A stretch of 64,000 nt of DNA from Buttiauxella izardii (GCF_003601925.1 NZ_QZWH01000034.1:1-64000); one strand, 5' to 3'; counted from the stretch's first letter, positions 38,822-49,687 are shown. Notes: a model not told the origin generated them from the sequence alone. Numbers and translations are program-made.

Positions 38822-39424
38822 ATGGCAAAGAAACTGACCGACAAACAAAAGTCCCGCCTTTGGCAGCAACTGCGCAGCCGTTCATTTCAGGCCAGCAGTC
38901 GGCTGGATATTCTTGAGCCTCACGCACAAGACGAGACTATCGCGCAGCATGTAGAAACAATCGAACTTGGCCCGCTGCATCGCGGTTTACCCTGGTTGTG
39001 TGTCATCCATCAGCAGCTTTTTCAGGATGTTTTCGACTGGGCTGGCGAACTGCGCGATGTGGATATTTCCAAAGGGGAGACACGTTTCTGCCATTTCGAG
39101 TACATCGAAAATGAAGGCAACGACCTGATGCAGGAACTGGAAGACGAGCATTATCTGGTTGGGCTTGGCAAAACCGAGTTCGTTAACCGCCTGGCACATT
39201 ACTATTGTGAAATTAACGTCCTTCATCCGTTCTTTGTTGGCAGCGGTCGCGCCCAACGTGTGTTCTTCGAGCAACTTGCCATTCATGCAGGTTATGTTCT
39301 GGACTGGAGCGATGTCGATCCCGGTGAATGGCAGGCGGCGAATCAGGCTGGCGTGCTGGGTGATTTGACGCAGCTGACCGAGATTTTCACTAAAGTGGTG
39401 AGTGAAGCGCGCGAAAGCGAATAG
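38822..39424 (+). CDS. fic: Chimeric Fic protein: YhfG-like antitoxin N terminus fused to Fic AMP-transferase
   Basis: The 200-residue product starts MAKKLTDKQKSRLWQQLRS and continues to about residue 28 like YhfG, the roughly 55-residue antitoxin usually encoded just before fic. From about residue 29, and clearly from ETIELGPLHRGLPWL at residue 45, it is Fic. The active-site loop is HPFFVGSGRAQR near residue 137, with the catalytic histidine and both arginines but serine and valine where the canonical motif has asparagine and an acidic residue. E. coli Fic is degenerate in the same way. A GGGAGG ribosome site precedes the ATG. No separate yhfG is present between ppiA and this gene. Fic enzymes transfer AMP to target proteins. 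Whether the chimera is active or self-inhibited is unknown. Confidence 0.85.
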   Translation: MAKKLTDKQKSRLWQQLRSRSFQASSRLDILEPHAQDETIAQHVETIELGPLHRGLPWLCVIHQQLFQDVFDWAGELRDVDISKGETRFCHFEYIENEGNDLMQELEDEHYLVGLGKTEFVNRLAHYYCEINVLHPFFVGSGRAQRVFFEQLAIHAGYVLDWSDVDPGEWQAANQAGVLGDLTQLTEIFTKVVSEARESE

Positions 39425-39457
39425 AATAGCGCGGTTCTTATTTACCCCGGAGCCGCG

Positions 39458-40021
39458 ATGCTACTGCTTATCGACAATTACGACTCGTTCACCTGGAACC
39501 TCTATCAGTACTTTTGCGAGCTGGGTGCAGAAGTGATTGTAAAGCGTAACGATGAACTGACCCTTTCTGATATCAGTGCGTTGGCACCAGAAAAGCTGGT
39601 GATCTCTCCCGGCCCTTGCACGCCCACTGAAGCGGGCATTTCCCTTGCGGCGATTACTCACTTCGCCGGGCAGTTACCGATTCTTGGCGTTTGCCTCGGG
39701 CACCAGGCGATTGCACAGGCATTCGGCGCGACCATTGTTCGTGCGCAAAAAGTGATGCACGGTAAAACCTCGGCTATCTCGCATAATCATTCCGGCGTTT
39801 TTAGCGGCCTGAATAATCCTCTGACGGTGACACGTTACCACTCGCTGGTTATCGATCCCGCGACATTACCTGACTGCTTTGAAGTGACCGCATGGACAGA
39901 TCAGCAGGAAATTATGGGTATCCGTCACCGCGAAATTGATCTGGAAGGAGTGCAATTTCACCCGGAAAGTATTCTCAGCGAACAGGGGCATCAGCTGTTA
40001 GCCAATTTCCTTAATCGTTGA
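39458..40021 (+). CDS. pabA: Aminodeoxychorismate synthase, glutamine amidotransferase component
   Basis: Supplies ammonia from glutamine to PabB for p-aminobenzoate and folate synthesis. The 187-residue class I amidotransferase has the nucleophile cysteine in [16 protein letters not shown] near residue 79 and the catalytic His-Glu in [11 protein letters not shown] near residue 168. It lies 33 bases downstream of fic and is probably cotranscribed with it, as in E. coli. It could in principle serve anthranilate synthase, but no trp gene is near. Confidence 0.95.
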   Translation: MLLLIDNYDSFTWNLYQYFCELGAEVIVKRNDELTLSDISALAPEKLVISPGPCTPTEAGISLAAITHFAGQLPILGVCLGHQAIAQAFGATIVRAQKVMHGKTSAISHNHSGVFSGLNNPLTVTRYHSLVIDPATLPDCFEVTAWTDQQEIMGIRHREIDLEGVQFHPESILSEQGHQLLANFLNR

Positions 40022-40039
40022 TTTTTTATTGCCAGATAA

Positions 40040-41329
<1,290 letters not shown>

Positions 41330-41332
41330 TCG

Positions 41333-43417
41333 TTAGCTGGACCGCCGCAAACGGTTCAGCCAGATACCGTGATGTGGCCGCTGACGCCATGCCACCGAGG
41401 AAATGGTGTGCATCGTGCTGAGGTGCGCCAGTATCCGCTGTAAATGCTGTTCCATAGTACTTAACGGCCCGCTCGGAAGCCCTTCCAGCGGGTCGAGAAT
41501 ATTCGCATCGTTGGTTTCCCCTGGCCCGTCATATTGAAGCCGCTGCTGGCATCGTTGTAGCGCGATTTCGCACGACTGCAAATAACGCTGGGCGAGATCC
41601 GGCGTCAGCATGTTGTGCTCGCGGGCGAGGGTCGTCATGGCATTAATATGCTCGACGATAAACTGGCTGTGCGTCACCCACAGTTTCATGTCCGCCAGAT
41701 AATGCGAGTTAAAGCCCGGTTCCTGCATCGCCTGGTTCAGTGAGTTAAACAGGGCATTGTGTGCCTGATTGACCTTCATGCGCGAATACGCAAGCGGCGT
41801 CGGCTCCGGGTCATCACTGAGAATCAGGCGAATCGCGTCCTGATCTCTTTCCAGTGCGTCATGAGCATTCTGGCGTAGCAAACCACTTTGCCATTGTGGC
41901 CACAACCACACCATTCCGCCAAAGGCGATCAGGCAGCCGAGAAGGGTGTCAATCAAACGCGGGACGATGTACTGCTCGGCGCTGAGCGTGATCAGTTGCA
42001 GGGTGTAAACCGCTGTGACGGTAAAGCCAATCGTCGCCCAACCGTAACTTTTGCGGATGAACAAATAACTGACCAGCGTAATCAGTAACATGGCGCCCAA
42101 CGCAATATCTTGCGGGAAGTGGAAGTGCAACGCGATGCCCGCAATGGCGAGGCCAGCTATGGTTCCCGCCGAACGGTGAAGAATACGCACACGCGTAGCG
42201 CCGTAGCCGTTTTGCGTGACAAACATTACCGTCATTAAAATCCAGTAGGGTTTGGGCAGATGTAAAAACGCGCCCAAAAGGCTGGCGATGGTGAGCATAA
42301 CTCCCAGTCTTGCGGCGTTACGCAGTGCTGCGGATTTCAAAGACAAATAGCTTTTCAGCGCCGCCCACAAAGGCAAACGGCGCTGCCGGTCTTCCATCAA
42401 ATCTCGGACATACAGCGGGCGCTGAGTACGCAGCACGCGGCCAATGCGGCTGAAGTGGTAATGGCAAAATTGCCCGACCGGGTTATCGGGATTCTGGCGG
42501 GCGATTTTCTCCAGCGCTTCAATCTGTTTTTCCATCGTAAAACGCTGTGGAAAACGATGGTAAAGAATGTCGTCTGCCAGTACGCGCAGACGCGCCGCAA
42601 TGGTTTGAGCATTCCAACGAATGACGGCTTCAGCGTGGCTTTTCTCCACCAGTTTTTGCACTTCGGCGGGTTGGTGAAGACTGACGGAAATGTGCTCTTG
42701 TAAATCCAGAGCGACCTGAAACGCGCGCAGTAAGCGCTTGTAGCCGTTTTGCTGATTCGCCGCCAGCATGTGTAATTGCTGGTAGCAAATAGTGATTAAA
42801 TCAACGGCTTTTTGTTGACGCGCCAGCAGCGGGGGCAGAGCTTTTTCAGGGTCGGTATGCTGGGTCAGCATGCCATATTTGGCTTCGCAGTAATCCGCAA
42901 GTTGGCGATAAAGCAGGCTTAATGATTCGCGCAGCGGCTGCTCGCGCCACATCCAGAACCAAAACCAGTTAAACACGCCATACCAAATCGTGCCGCAGAC
43001 ATACAACAGCATCGGCTTCCAGATAGGCATGTTCCCCGCCATGCTCAGCGTAAAGATGGCGGCAATTAGTGAAGCGGGAAGCAGGCGAGCGTGTAAGGAA
43101 CTGATCTCGGCCGTCACGCCCAGCAATAGCGCCATCACAACCAGAATAACCGGCAGCGGCACGGTGGTGTAAAGCAGCAAAAGTTGCATGATCAAACTGC
43201 TGGCAGCAAACAGACAGCCACCAACAATCAGGCGTTTGAAGAAACGTCTGTGCGGAGTATCAAGACCCGCAATGTTGCAACAAGCAGGGACTAACGAGAA
43301 AAGCAGGCCAATCTGGAGATTGCCGAAGAGTAAACCTACCGCCACGGGAAGACACAGCACCAGCGTTTGCCGCAGTGCGTAGTTGACCTCTGGATGGTAG
43401 ATAACTCTTCGCCACAT
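41333..43417 (-). CDS. yhfK: YhfK, FUSC/YccS-family inner-membrane protein
   Basis: A 694-residue predicted membrane protein of the aromatic-acid-exporter-like FUSC family. There are two blocks of hydrophobic helices, near residues 15-160 and 380-510, with a soluble domain after each. Conserved segments include GYGATRVRILHRSAGTIAGLA near residue 405. The length matches E. coli YhfK (about 696). Transport activity is predicted, not established. Confidence 0.9.
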   Translation of the reverse strand: MWRRVIYHPEVNYALRQTLVLCLPVAVGLLFGNLQIGLLFSLVPACCNIAGLDTPHRRFFKRLIVGGCLFAASSLIMQLLLLYTTVPLPVILVVMALLLGVTAEISSLHARLLPASLIAAIFTLSMAGNMPIWKPMLLYVCGTIWYGVFNWFWFWMWREQPLRESLSLLYRQLADYCEAKYGMLTQHTDPEKALPPLLARQQKAVDLITICYQQLHMLAANQQNGYKRLLRAFQVALDLQEHISVSLHQPAEVQKLVEKSHAEAVIRWNAQTIAARLRVLADDILYHRFPQRFTMEKQIEALEKIARQNPDNPVGQFCHYHFSRIGRVLRTQRPLYVRDLMEDRQRRLPLWAALKSYLSLKSAALRNAARLGVMLTIASLLGAFLHLPKPYWILMTVMFVTQNGYGATRVRILHRSAGTIAGLAIAGIALHFHFPQDIALGAMLLITLVSYLFIRKSYGWATIGFTVTAVYTLQLITLSAEQYIVPRLIDTLLGCLIAFGGMVWLWPQWQSGLLRQNAHDALERDQDAIRLILSDDPEPTPLAYSRMKVNQAHNALFNSLNQAMQEPGFNSHYLADMKLWVTHSQFIVEHINAMTTLAREHNMLTPDLAQRYLQSCEIALQRCQQRLQYDGPGETNDANILDPLEGLPSGPLSTMEQHLQRILAHLSTMHTISSVAWRQRPHHGIWLNRLRRSS

Positions 43418-43464
43418 ATGTCTTATTTGATGCCTATTTAAAGCAGGGTTCAGATTTTAGAGAC

Positions 43465-43494
43465 AAAAAAGGCGTGTTAATGAAGCAACACGCC
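43465..43494 (-). terminator. Terminator of crp
   Basis: GGCGTGTT and AACACGCC form an 8-bp stem; on the minus strand it is followed by TTTTTT. It begins 17 bases after the crp stop and separates crp from yhfK. Confidence 0.88.
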
Positions 43495-43511
43495 ATTTTT
43501 TGAGACGGAGA

Positions 43512-44144
43512 TTAACGAGTGCCGTATACGACGATCGTTTTACCGTGAGCAGAGATCAGGTTTTGATCTTCCAGCATTTTCAAGATACGACCAACAGTTT
43601 CGCGAGAGCAACCCACGATCTGACCGATTTCCTGACGGGTAATTTTAATCTGCATACCGTCCGGGTGGGTCATTGCATCAGGTTGTTTAGCCAGGTTCAG
43701 CAGTGTCTGCGCGATACGACCGGTAACGTCCAGGAATGCCAGGTTACCGACTTTCTCAGACGTCACTTGCAGACGGCGAGCCATCTGTGAAGACAGGCGC
43801 ATCAGAATGTCTGGGTTAACCTGAATCAGTTGGCGGAATTTTTTATATGAAATTTCAGCCACTTCACAGGCACTCTTAGCACGAACCCAGGCACTACGTT
43901 CCTGGCCTTCTTCGAACAGCCCTAACTCGCCAATGAAATCGCCCTGATTCAGATAAGAGAGGATCATTTCCTTGCCCTCTTCATCTTTGATCAGAACAGC
44001 CACAGAACCCTTGACGATGTAATACAGCGTCTCAGCTTTTTCACCCTGGTGAATCAGTGTGCTCTTCGATGGATACTTATGAATGTGGCAATGGGACAAG
44101 AACCATTCGAGAGTCGGGTCTGTTTGCGGTTTGCCAAGCACCAT
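43512..44144 (-). CDS. crp: cAMP receptor protein
   Basis: Global transcription regulator of carbon metabolism. The 210-residue product is practically identical to E. coli CRP. The cyclic-nucleotide pocket is in [18 protein letters not shown] (residues 71-88, with the glutamate, arginine and serine that bind cAMP), the dimer C-helix follows, and the DNA-recognition helix is [12 protein letters not shown] near residue 179. It can act at the CRP sites noted at 3673 and 37981. Confidence 0.98.
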   Translation of the reverse strand: MVLGKPQTDPTLEWFLSHCHIHKYPSKSTLIHQGEKAETLYYIVKGSVAVLIKDEEGKEMILSYLNQGDFIGELGLFEEGQERSAWVRAKSACEVAEISYKKFRQLIQVNPDILMRLSSQMARRLQVTSEKVGNLAFLDVTGRIAQTLLNLAKQPDAMTHPDGMQIKITRQEIGQIVGCSRETVGRILKMLEDQNLISAHGKTIVVYGTR

Positions 44145-44458
44145 GCGCGGTTATCCTCTGTTTTATAACTGGCTACCAACGACAGGACGCTAAACATCCT
44201 GTCTGGCGTTGCAAGTATTAGAATATTCCCCACCTTGGGGAGATGGCATGCAAGTCATTCTTGCTGCCTGTAATTAGTGATGTCCTCTGCATACATGCAT
44301 GACGTCAATGTATGGATGTAGCATCTGGATTGTTTTAGCATAGCTTTTGACAAGTGTCTCCTATTGTCTCGTTTCAGCATGACGCAGGTCGCCTTCCATT
44401 GCCAGAATTGCTGAATCTGCGTACTCTGAAAGGCAAATTTTTCAATGGGAGAAGCAAC
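44145..44458. promoter_or_regulatory. Divergent crp/yhfA control region with crp leader hairpin
   Basis: 314 bases without a gene. On the minus strand a run (TCATGCATGTATGCAGAGGA, near 44290-44310) resembles the start-site region of E. coli crp, which would give a leader of about 165 bases. Within that leader GACAGGA (44181-44187) and TCCTGTC (44197-44203) form a perfect 7-bp hairpin. A TTGACA at 44347 faces yhfA without a clear -10. The autoregulatory CRP site was not recognised with confidence. Confidence 0.55.
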
Positions 44459-44863
44459 ATGCAGGCACGAGTGAAGTGGGTTGAAGGGTTAACTTTCCTT
44501 GGGGAGTCCGCATCTGGACACCAGATTTTGATGGACGGTAATTCTGGCGATAAAGCACCTAGTCCGATGGAAATGGTTCTGATGTCCGCTGGCGGTTGTA
44601 GCGCAATTGATGTGGTTTCTATTTTGCAAAAAGGTCGCTACAACGTGACGGATTGTGAAGTCAAATTGACCTCCGAGCGCCGTGAAGAAGCACCGCGTTT
44701 GTTCACGCATATCAATCTGCATTTCATCGTGACGGGCAAAGAGCTAAAAGATAGCGCGGTTTCTCGTGCGGTAGACTTGTCAGCTGAGAAGTACTGCTCC
44801 GTGGCATTGATGCTGGAAAAAGCCGTCAACATCACCCACAGCTATGAAGTTATCGAAGCTTAA
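44459..44863 (+). CDS. yhfA: YhfA, OsmC-family protein
   Basis: A 134-residue OsmC-like protein starting at the ATG at 44459 behind GGGAG, the E. coli length. The family's cysteines are in SAGGCSAIDVVS near residue 48 and KYCSVALMLEKA near residue 112, the pair used for peroxide reduction in OsmC/Ohr relatives. Physiological role uncertain. Divergent from crp as in E. coli. Confidence 0.92.
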   Translation: MQARVKWVEGLTFLGESASGHQILMDGNSGDKAPSPMEMVLMSAGGCSAIDVVSILQKGRYNVTDCEVKLTSERREEAPRLFTHINLHFIVTGKELKDSAVSRAVDLSAEKYCSVALMLEKAVNITHSYEVIEA

Positions 44864-44883
44864 TGAGTGACAAAGGGCGGTGA

Positions 44884-45765
44884 TTAGCCGCCCAGATTAT
44901 TGATATTCCGACCTTCCGCCAGGCGTTTCACTAACGGCGTCATGATCAATTCCATTGCCAGTCCCATTTTGCCGCCCGGCACCACTAATGTATTGATGTG
45001 GGAAATGAATGACCCTTGCAGCATGGCGAGCAAATACGGGAAGTCGATGTTATCCAGCCCGCGAAAATGAATCACCACAAAGCTTTCATCTAAAGACGGA
45101 ATACCGCGAGCCGCGAACGGGTTAGAAGTATCCACCGTTGGAACGCGTTGGAAGTTGATATGCGTGCGGGAAAATTGCGGCGTGATGTAGTTGATGTAAT
45201 CGTCCATCGAACGCACAACCGAATCCATCACTGCCTCACGGGAATGCCCGCGCTCGCTGGTGTCGCGCACCAGTTTTTGAATCCATTCCAGGTTGACAAT
45301 CGGCACTACGCCAACCAGCAAATCGACGGCATTCGCGACGTCGTGCTGCGGAGTGACCACGCCACCGTGCAAACCTTCATAGAATAAAACGTCAGTCGGT
45401 TCTGGCAAGGGCTGCCACGGAGTAAAGGTGCCGGGAATTTGGTTCCAGGGTACGGCTTCATCATAGGTGTGAAGATACTTGCGTGATTTACCCTGGCCGG
45501 TTTTCCCGTATTCAATAAACGTTTGTTCGAGCAAGCCGAAGTCGTTGGCTTCCGGGCCGAAGTAGCTGATATGACGACCCAGGTCGCGCGCTTTACGAAT
45601 CGCCATATCCATTTCAGGGCGGGTGAAACGATGAAAACTGTCGCCTTCAACTTCCGCAGCGCGAAGGTTGAGTTGCTGGAAGATTTTACGGAAGGCGATG
45701 CTGGTGGTGGTCGTTCCCGCGCCGCTGGAACCTGTTACGGCAATAACCGGATGTTTGGCTGACAT
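44884..45765 (-). CDS. prkB: PrkB, predicted phosphoribulokinase-like kinase
   Basis: A 293-residue P-loop kinase with Walker A GSSGAGTTTT near residue 12 and the PRK-type segments EGDSFHRF and FYEGLHGG. Enterobacteria lack RuBisCO, so ribulose-5-phosphate carboxylation is not the purpose; the true substrate is unknown. Convergent with yhfA, upstream of nothing obvious in an operon, about 70 bases after the yheU-yheT pair. Confidence 0.92.
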   Translation of the reverse strand: MSAKHPVIAVTGSSGAGTTTTSIAFRKIFQQLNLRAAEVEGDSFHRFTRPEMDMAIRKARDLGRHISYFGPEANDFGLLEQTFIEYGKTGQGKSRKYLHTYDEAVPWNQIPGTFTPWQPLPEPTDVLFYEGLHGGVVTPQHDVANAVDLLVGVVPIVNLEWIQKLVRDTSERGHSREAVMDSVVRSMDDYINYITPQFSRTHINFQRVPTVDTSNPFAARGIPSLDESFVVIHFRGLDNIDFPYLLAMLQGSFISHINTLVVPGGKMGLAMELIMTPLVKRLAEGRNINNLGG

Positions 45766-45837
45766 AAGGCAACAACTCCATGGGTGATAGCAAGTTTGGT
45801 GGGGTGAGGGCCGTTGTATTATGCAGTATAGGCAGGC

Positions 45838-46056
45838 TTAGCCGCGAAATTGCCCGCGAGCCATGATATTCACCGTTTCATGAAGTTCTGACCATACCAG
45901 CACCGCCTCACCACTTTGCAGTTGGCGCTTAACATCAGCCACCTTTTGCTCAAGTGAGCGCTCTTGTTCACCATAATCGGTGCCTTCGCGTAATACAAAG
46001 GATTCAATCAGATTATCAAGCGTTTCGGGAGGTAGATCTTGCCAGGGAATCATCAT
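45838..46056 (-). CDS. yheU: YheU, UPF0270 protein
   Basis: A 72-residue acidic protein ([20 protein letters not shown]) identical in length to E. coli YheU. No catalytic motif. It begins one base after the yheT stop, so it is translationally linked to yheT. Function unknown. Confidence 0.92.
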   Translation of the reverse strand: MMIPWQDLPPETLDNLIESFVLREGTDYGEQERSLEQKVADVKRQLQSGEAVLVWSELHETVNIMARGQFRG

Positions 46057-46057
46057 A

Positions 46058-47074
46058 TTACTGGTCCAAAAATTGAGACAGCCACTGCGGTATACGCTGT
46101 TCGAGCCACATTTCAGGACGGCGCAGCGTGCCGCCTACAAACCCAACGTGACCACCGTAGCGCGTCAGTTGATACTCGATATTCGCCGGTAAAATCGCTT
46201 TATCCGGGATGACATGATGGTCCATAAACGGGTCATCTTTCGCGTGAATGATAAGCGTCGGCGTTTTGATTTGCGGCAACAACGGCATCGCGCTGCACTG
46301 ACGATAGTAGTCGAGAGCATCAGCAAAGCCGTGAATCTTTGAAGTGATCAAATCATCAAATTCACGCAGGCGGCGCATTCCTTTAAGCTGGCGCAGATCA
46401 ACAGGCAGCGTTCCCGGATAACTTCTGAGCTTACGCGCGGCATTTTTCTTCAATAAATTCAAAAGATAGTGCTGGTAGACGCGGGAGAAACCTTTTTCGA
46501 TATGCGCGCTGCAATGCTCCAGCATTAAAGGTGCAGAAACAATAACCCCGGCCTGAAGCGTGCAATCAGCACCTTGTTTCGCCATCAAACAGGCGAGCAT
46601 GTTCCCGCCGAGCGAGAACCCAACCGCAGCCGTTGGCACTTTGCCATAACGCGTACTGAGCCAGTTTAAGAAGAAAGTGCCATCTTCGGTTTCGCCGGAG
46701 TGATAAATGCGCTTCATGCGATTAGGCACGCCGCTGCATCCGCGAAAATGCATCACCACGCCCAACCACCCTTGCTTGCTGGCGGCTTCAATTAAACCGT
46801 GGGCGTATGGGCTGTGCAGGCTGCCTTCGAGTCCATGAAAAACGACTAACCGTGGTTTATGCATTGCCTGGCGTGGGTCTTCGCTCCAGGCAAGATCGAC
46901 AAAATCCCCATCCGGCATGTCCAGACGCTGCCAGTGAGGTTTGAAATTTAAGCGACGGCGAATCAAACGCGGAAGCATGGTTTGCAGGTGCGGATTACTC
47001 ACACCCTTCAACGGACGAAATTGCTCATCTTCTTCGTGATTAAAATTCAATACTGCGGGACTTGTCGTAGCCAT
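46058..47074 (-). CDS. yheT: YheT, alpha/beta hydrolase
   Basis: A 338-residue hydrolase of the AB-hydrolase-4 (YheT) family. The nucleophile elbow is GFSLGGN near residue 148, the acid is probably in HAKDDPFM near residue 270, and the histidine in [11 protein letters not shown] near residue 305, giving a complete Ser-Asp-His triad. The natural substrate is unknown; relatives act on esters. Confidence 0.93.
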   Translation of the reverse strand: MATTSPAVLNFNHEEDEQFRPLKGVSNPHLQTMLPRLIRRRLNFKPHWQRLDMPDGDFVDLAWSEDPRQAMHKPRLVVFHGLEGSLHSPYAHGLIEAASKQGWLGVVMHFRGCSGVPNRMKRIYHSGETEDGTFFLNWLSTRYGKVPTAAVGFSLGGNMLACLMAKQGADCTLQAGVIVSAPLMLEHCSAHIEKGFSRVYQHYLLNLLKKNAARKLRSYPGTLPVDLRQLKGMRRLREFDDLITSKIHGFADALDYYRQCSAMPLLPQIKTPTLIIHAKDDPFMDHHVIPDKAILPANIEYQLTRYGGHVGFVGGTLRRPEMWLEQRIPQWLSQFLDQ

Positions 47075-47135
47075 ATCACACTGTTAGTTTCATTGAGTTT
47101 GCTAATTAACTTATCGGGTGTGGAACACCCATTTC

Positions 47136-47735
47136 ATGGAAACGCTTTTCTTTTCGATGCTTGGTTTTCTTTGGGTTGCGGCGATTACACCCGGCCCAAA
47201 TAACATGTTACTGACTTCTTCCGGCGCCAATTACGGCTTTATGCGCACCATTCCGTTGATGATTGGAATCATGCTTGGGATGCAGTGCATCCTGTTGCTG
47301 GTGGCCTTTGGCGTCGGTAGCTTAATCCTTTTGTATCCTGCTTTGCACCTTATCCTGAAGATAGCCGGGAGTGCTTACCTTTTATGGCTAGCCTGGAAAA
47401 TCGGCACCGCGACCTATGAAAAACTGGAAACGGATGCGCCGCCACCGGCTCCCATTCCATTCTGGCAGGGCGGTTTGCTACAGGTTATCAACCCAAAAGC
47501 CTGGTTGATGGCACTCGGTGCAGTGGCCAGTTTTAGCCTTGCCGGTTCTCAGTACCTGCATTCGGTGGTGTTAATCAGTATTGGTATTGCGCTGGTTAAC
47601 ATCGTTGCGGGCATTATCTGGATTGCGTTCGGCAGCATGATTGGCAAACTGCTACGCAGCCGCCGCGCCTGGACAATCTTCAATGTCTTTATGGGACTGC
47701 TGACGGCGGCGTGTGTGTTGCTGATTTGGCATTAA
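47136..47735 (+). CDS. LysE/RhtB-family amino-acid exporter
   Basis: About 199 residues from the ATG at 47136 (METLFFSMLGFLW); an ATG at 47118 is possible. Six hydrophobic segments and the family signature AAITPGPNNMLLTSSGANYGF near the N terminus, plus QVINPKAWLMALGAV near residue 120, mark a LysE-type exporter. These pump amino acids or their derivatives out of the cell. In E. coli K-12, as remembered, no gene lies between yheT and yheS, so this is an accessory gene. Substrate unknown. Confidence 0.88.
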   Translation: METLFFSMLGFLWVAAITPGPNNMLLTSSGANYGFMRTIPLMIGIMLGMQCILLLVAFGVGSLILLYPALHLILKIAGSAYLLWLAWKIGTATYEKLETDAPPPAPIPFWQGGLLQVINPKAWLMALGAVASFSLAGSQYLHSVVLISIGIALVNIVAGIIWIAFGSMIGKLLRSRRAWTIFNVFMGLLTAACVLLIWH

Positions 47736-47738
47736 GTT

Positions 47739-47779
47739 TGTGGGCCTCACGCTTACTTTTCGAGAAGAGTGAGGCCACA
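47739..47779. terminator. Hairpin between the LysE-type gene and yheS
   Basis: TGTGGGCCTCAC pairs with GTGAGGCCACA, one base bulged, between two convergent genes. T-runs are weak on both sides, so bidirectional termination is probable rather than certain. Confidence 0.55.
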
Positions 47780-47782
47780 AGA

Positions 47783-49687
47783 TTATTCAGCCTGCATCAT
47801 TTGCTCTAGCTGATCATGCGCATCCAGCCATTCCATCTCACACTCTTCCAGCGCTGACTTCACTTTTACCTGAGTTTGCAGGCATTCGGTCATTTCTGCT
47901 TTACGACTTTGGTCGTAGATAGCGCTGTCAGCCAGCTTTTCTTCAACTTCCGCAAGTTGCGCGTTGAGCTTTTCCATTTGCTTTTCGAGCTGAGTGATTT
48001 GCTTACGCAGCGGTTGAGTTATGGTGCGTAACTCGGCTTCACGGCGTTTCTGATCTTTACGTGACTGCGCGCTGTTGGCGTTATCTTTTGTCGAATCAAC
48101 CGGCTGGTTTTCCTGCTTTTGCAGGTCAACAAGCCACTGCTGATAATCTTCCAGGTCACCATCAAACGCTTCGACTTTACCGTCGTGCACCAGGTACAAA
48201 TCGTCGGTGGTTGAGCGCAGTAAGTGACGGTCGTGCGAAACCACAACCAGCGCGCCTTCGAAATCAATCAAAGCTTCGGTCAATGCCTGGCGCATGTCGA
48301 GATCCAGGTGGTTGGTCGGTTCATCTAGCAGTAGCAGGTTTGGGCGCTGCCAGACCACCAGAGCCAGTACCAGGCGTGCTTTTTCGCCACCGGAGAAACG
48401 CGCGGTTTGCTCGGTGACTTTATCGCCCCGGAAACCAAAGCCGCCCAGGTAATCTCGCAGTTGCTGTTCAAGTTCTTTCGGTGCGATACGCGCCAGGTGT
48501 TGCAGCGGGGATTCGTCTGCGCGCAAATATTCGAGCTGATGCTGAGCGAAGTATCCGAGTTTGATGCCTTTCGCCAGGCCGATATCGCCTTGCAACGGTT
48601 TGATTTCTTCCGCCAGCAATTTAATCAGCGTTGATTTACCCGCACCGTTGCGGCCCAGCAAGCCAATGCGCGAGCCGGGAACCAGATTCAGTTTAATCGA
48701 GTCGAGGATCACACGGTCGCCGTAACCGGCGCTCACTTTTTCCATGCGCAGTAACGGATTCGGCAGGCTTTCAGGCGCGCGGAAACTGAAATGGAACGGG
48801 TTATCGACGTGCGCCGGGGCAATCAGCTCCATGCGCTCTAGCATTTTCACGCGGCTTTGCGCTTGCTTCGCTTTGCTGGCTTTCGCTTTAAAGCGGTCGA
48901 TGAAACTTTGCAGATGCGCGACACGCTCCTGCTGGCTTTCGAACATCGACTGCTGCTGAGCCAGGCGCGTCGCACGTTGGCCCTCGAACGAAGAATAGTT
49001 GCCGGTGTACTCAAACATCGATTCTTGTTCGATGTGAATAATTTTACTCACCACCGGGTCGAGGAAGTCGCGGTCGTGGGAAATCAGAATCAAGGTGCCC
49101 TGATAACTTTTCAGCCAGCGCTCGAGCCAGATGACGGCGTCTAAGTCCAGGTGGTTTGTGGGTTCATCGAGCAGCAGCAAATCGGAGCGGCAAATCAGCG
49201 CTTGTGCCAGGTTCAGTCGCATACGCCAGCCACCGGAGAAATCACTCACCGGGCGTTCGAGTTGTTCGTTGCTGAAGCCTAAACCGTGCAGCAGGCTTGA
49301 GGCGCGTGAGCGAATCGTCCAGGCATCGACGGCATCAAGCTTGCCGTGAACCAGCGCGATAGCGTGGCCATCGTCGCGTTCGTTGGCTTTTGCCAGTTCC
49401 GTTTCGAGCTGGCGGAACTCGCGATCGCCATCAATAACATATTCAATGGCTGGCATCGCCAGGGCAGGCGTTTCCTGATTTACCCAGGCCAGCGCCCAGT
49501 TACCAGGATAGGTCATGCTGCCACCATCGGCGCTGATCTCGTTCTTCAGAAGCGCCAGCAGCGTGGATTTACCGCAGCCGTTTTTACCCACCAGACCCAC
49601 TTTTTGGCCTGGATTGATGGTAGCGGTGGCGTTATCCAGCAGAACGCGTGTGCCGCGACGAATTTGTAACGAGGAGAAAACAATCAT
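47783..49687 (-). CDS. yheS: YheS, ABC-F family ATPase
   Basis: A 634-residue soluble ABC-F protein with two nucleotide-binding domains. The first has Walker A GKNGCGKST near residue 35, signature SGGWRM and Walker B LLLLDEPTNHLD; the second has GRNGAGKST near residue 345, signature SGGEKAR and LLLLDEPTNHLD. A linker with charged helices joins them, and a C-terminal coiled coil covers about residues 560-630. ABC-F proteins act at the ribosome exit site. Divergent from kefG. Confidence 0.95.
   Translation of the reverse strand: MIVFSSLQIRRGTRVLLDNATATINPGQKVGLVGKNGCGKSTLLALLKNEISADGGSMTYPGNWALAWVNQETPALAMPAIEYVIDGDREFRQLETELAKANERDDGHAIALVHGKLDAVDAWTIRSRASSLLHGLGFSNEQLERPVSDFSGGWRMRLNLAQALICRSDLLLLDEPTNHLDLDAVIWLERWLKSYQGTLILISHDRDFLDPVVSKIIHIEQESMFEYTGNYSSFEGQRATRLAQQQSMFESQQERVAHLQSFIDRFKAKASKAKQAQSRVKMLERMELIAPAHVDNPFHFSFRAPESLPNPLLRMEKVSAGYGDRVILDSIKLNLVPGSRIGLLGRNGAGKSTLIKLLAEEIKPLQGDIGLAKGIKLGYFAQHQLEYLRADESPLQHLARIAPKELEQQLRDYLGGFGFRGDKVTEQTARFSGGEKARLVLALVVWQRPNLLLLDEPTNHLDLDMRQALTEALIDFEGALVVVSHDRHLLRSTTDDLYLVHDGKVEAFDGDLEDYQQWLVDLQKQENQPVDSTKDNANSAQSRKDQKRREAELRTITQPLRKQITQLEKQMEKLNAQLAEVEEKLADSAIYDQSRKAEMTECLQTQVKVKSALEECEMEWLDAHDQLEQMMQAE

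Noticed and set aside
44884-45765. prkB as evidence of a Calvin cycle
   Set aside because: PrkB is a standard enterobacterial gene and no RuBisCO gene is seen; similarity to phosphoribulokinase does not prove that reaction.
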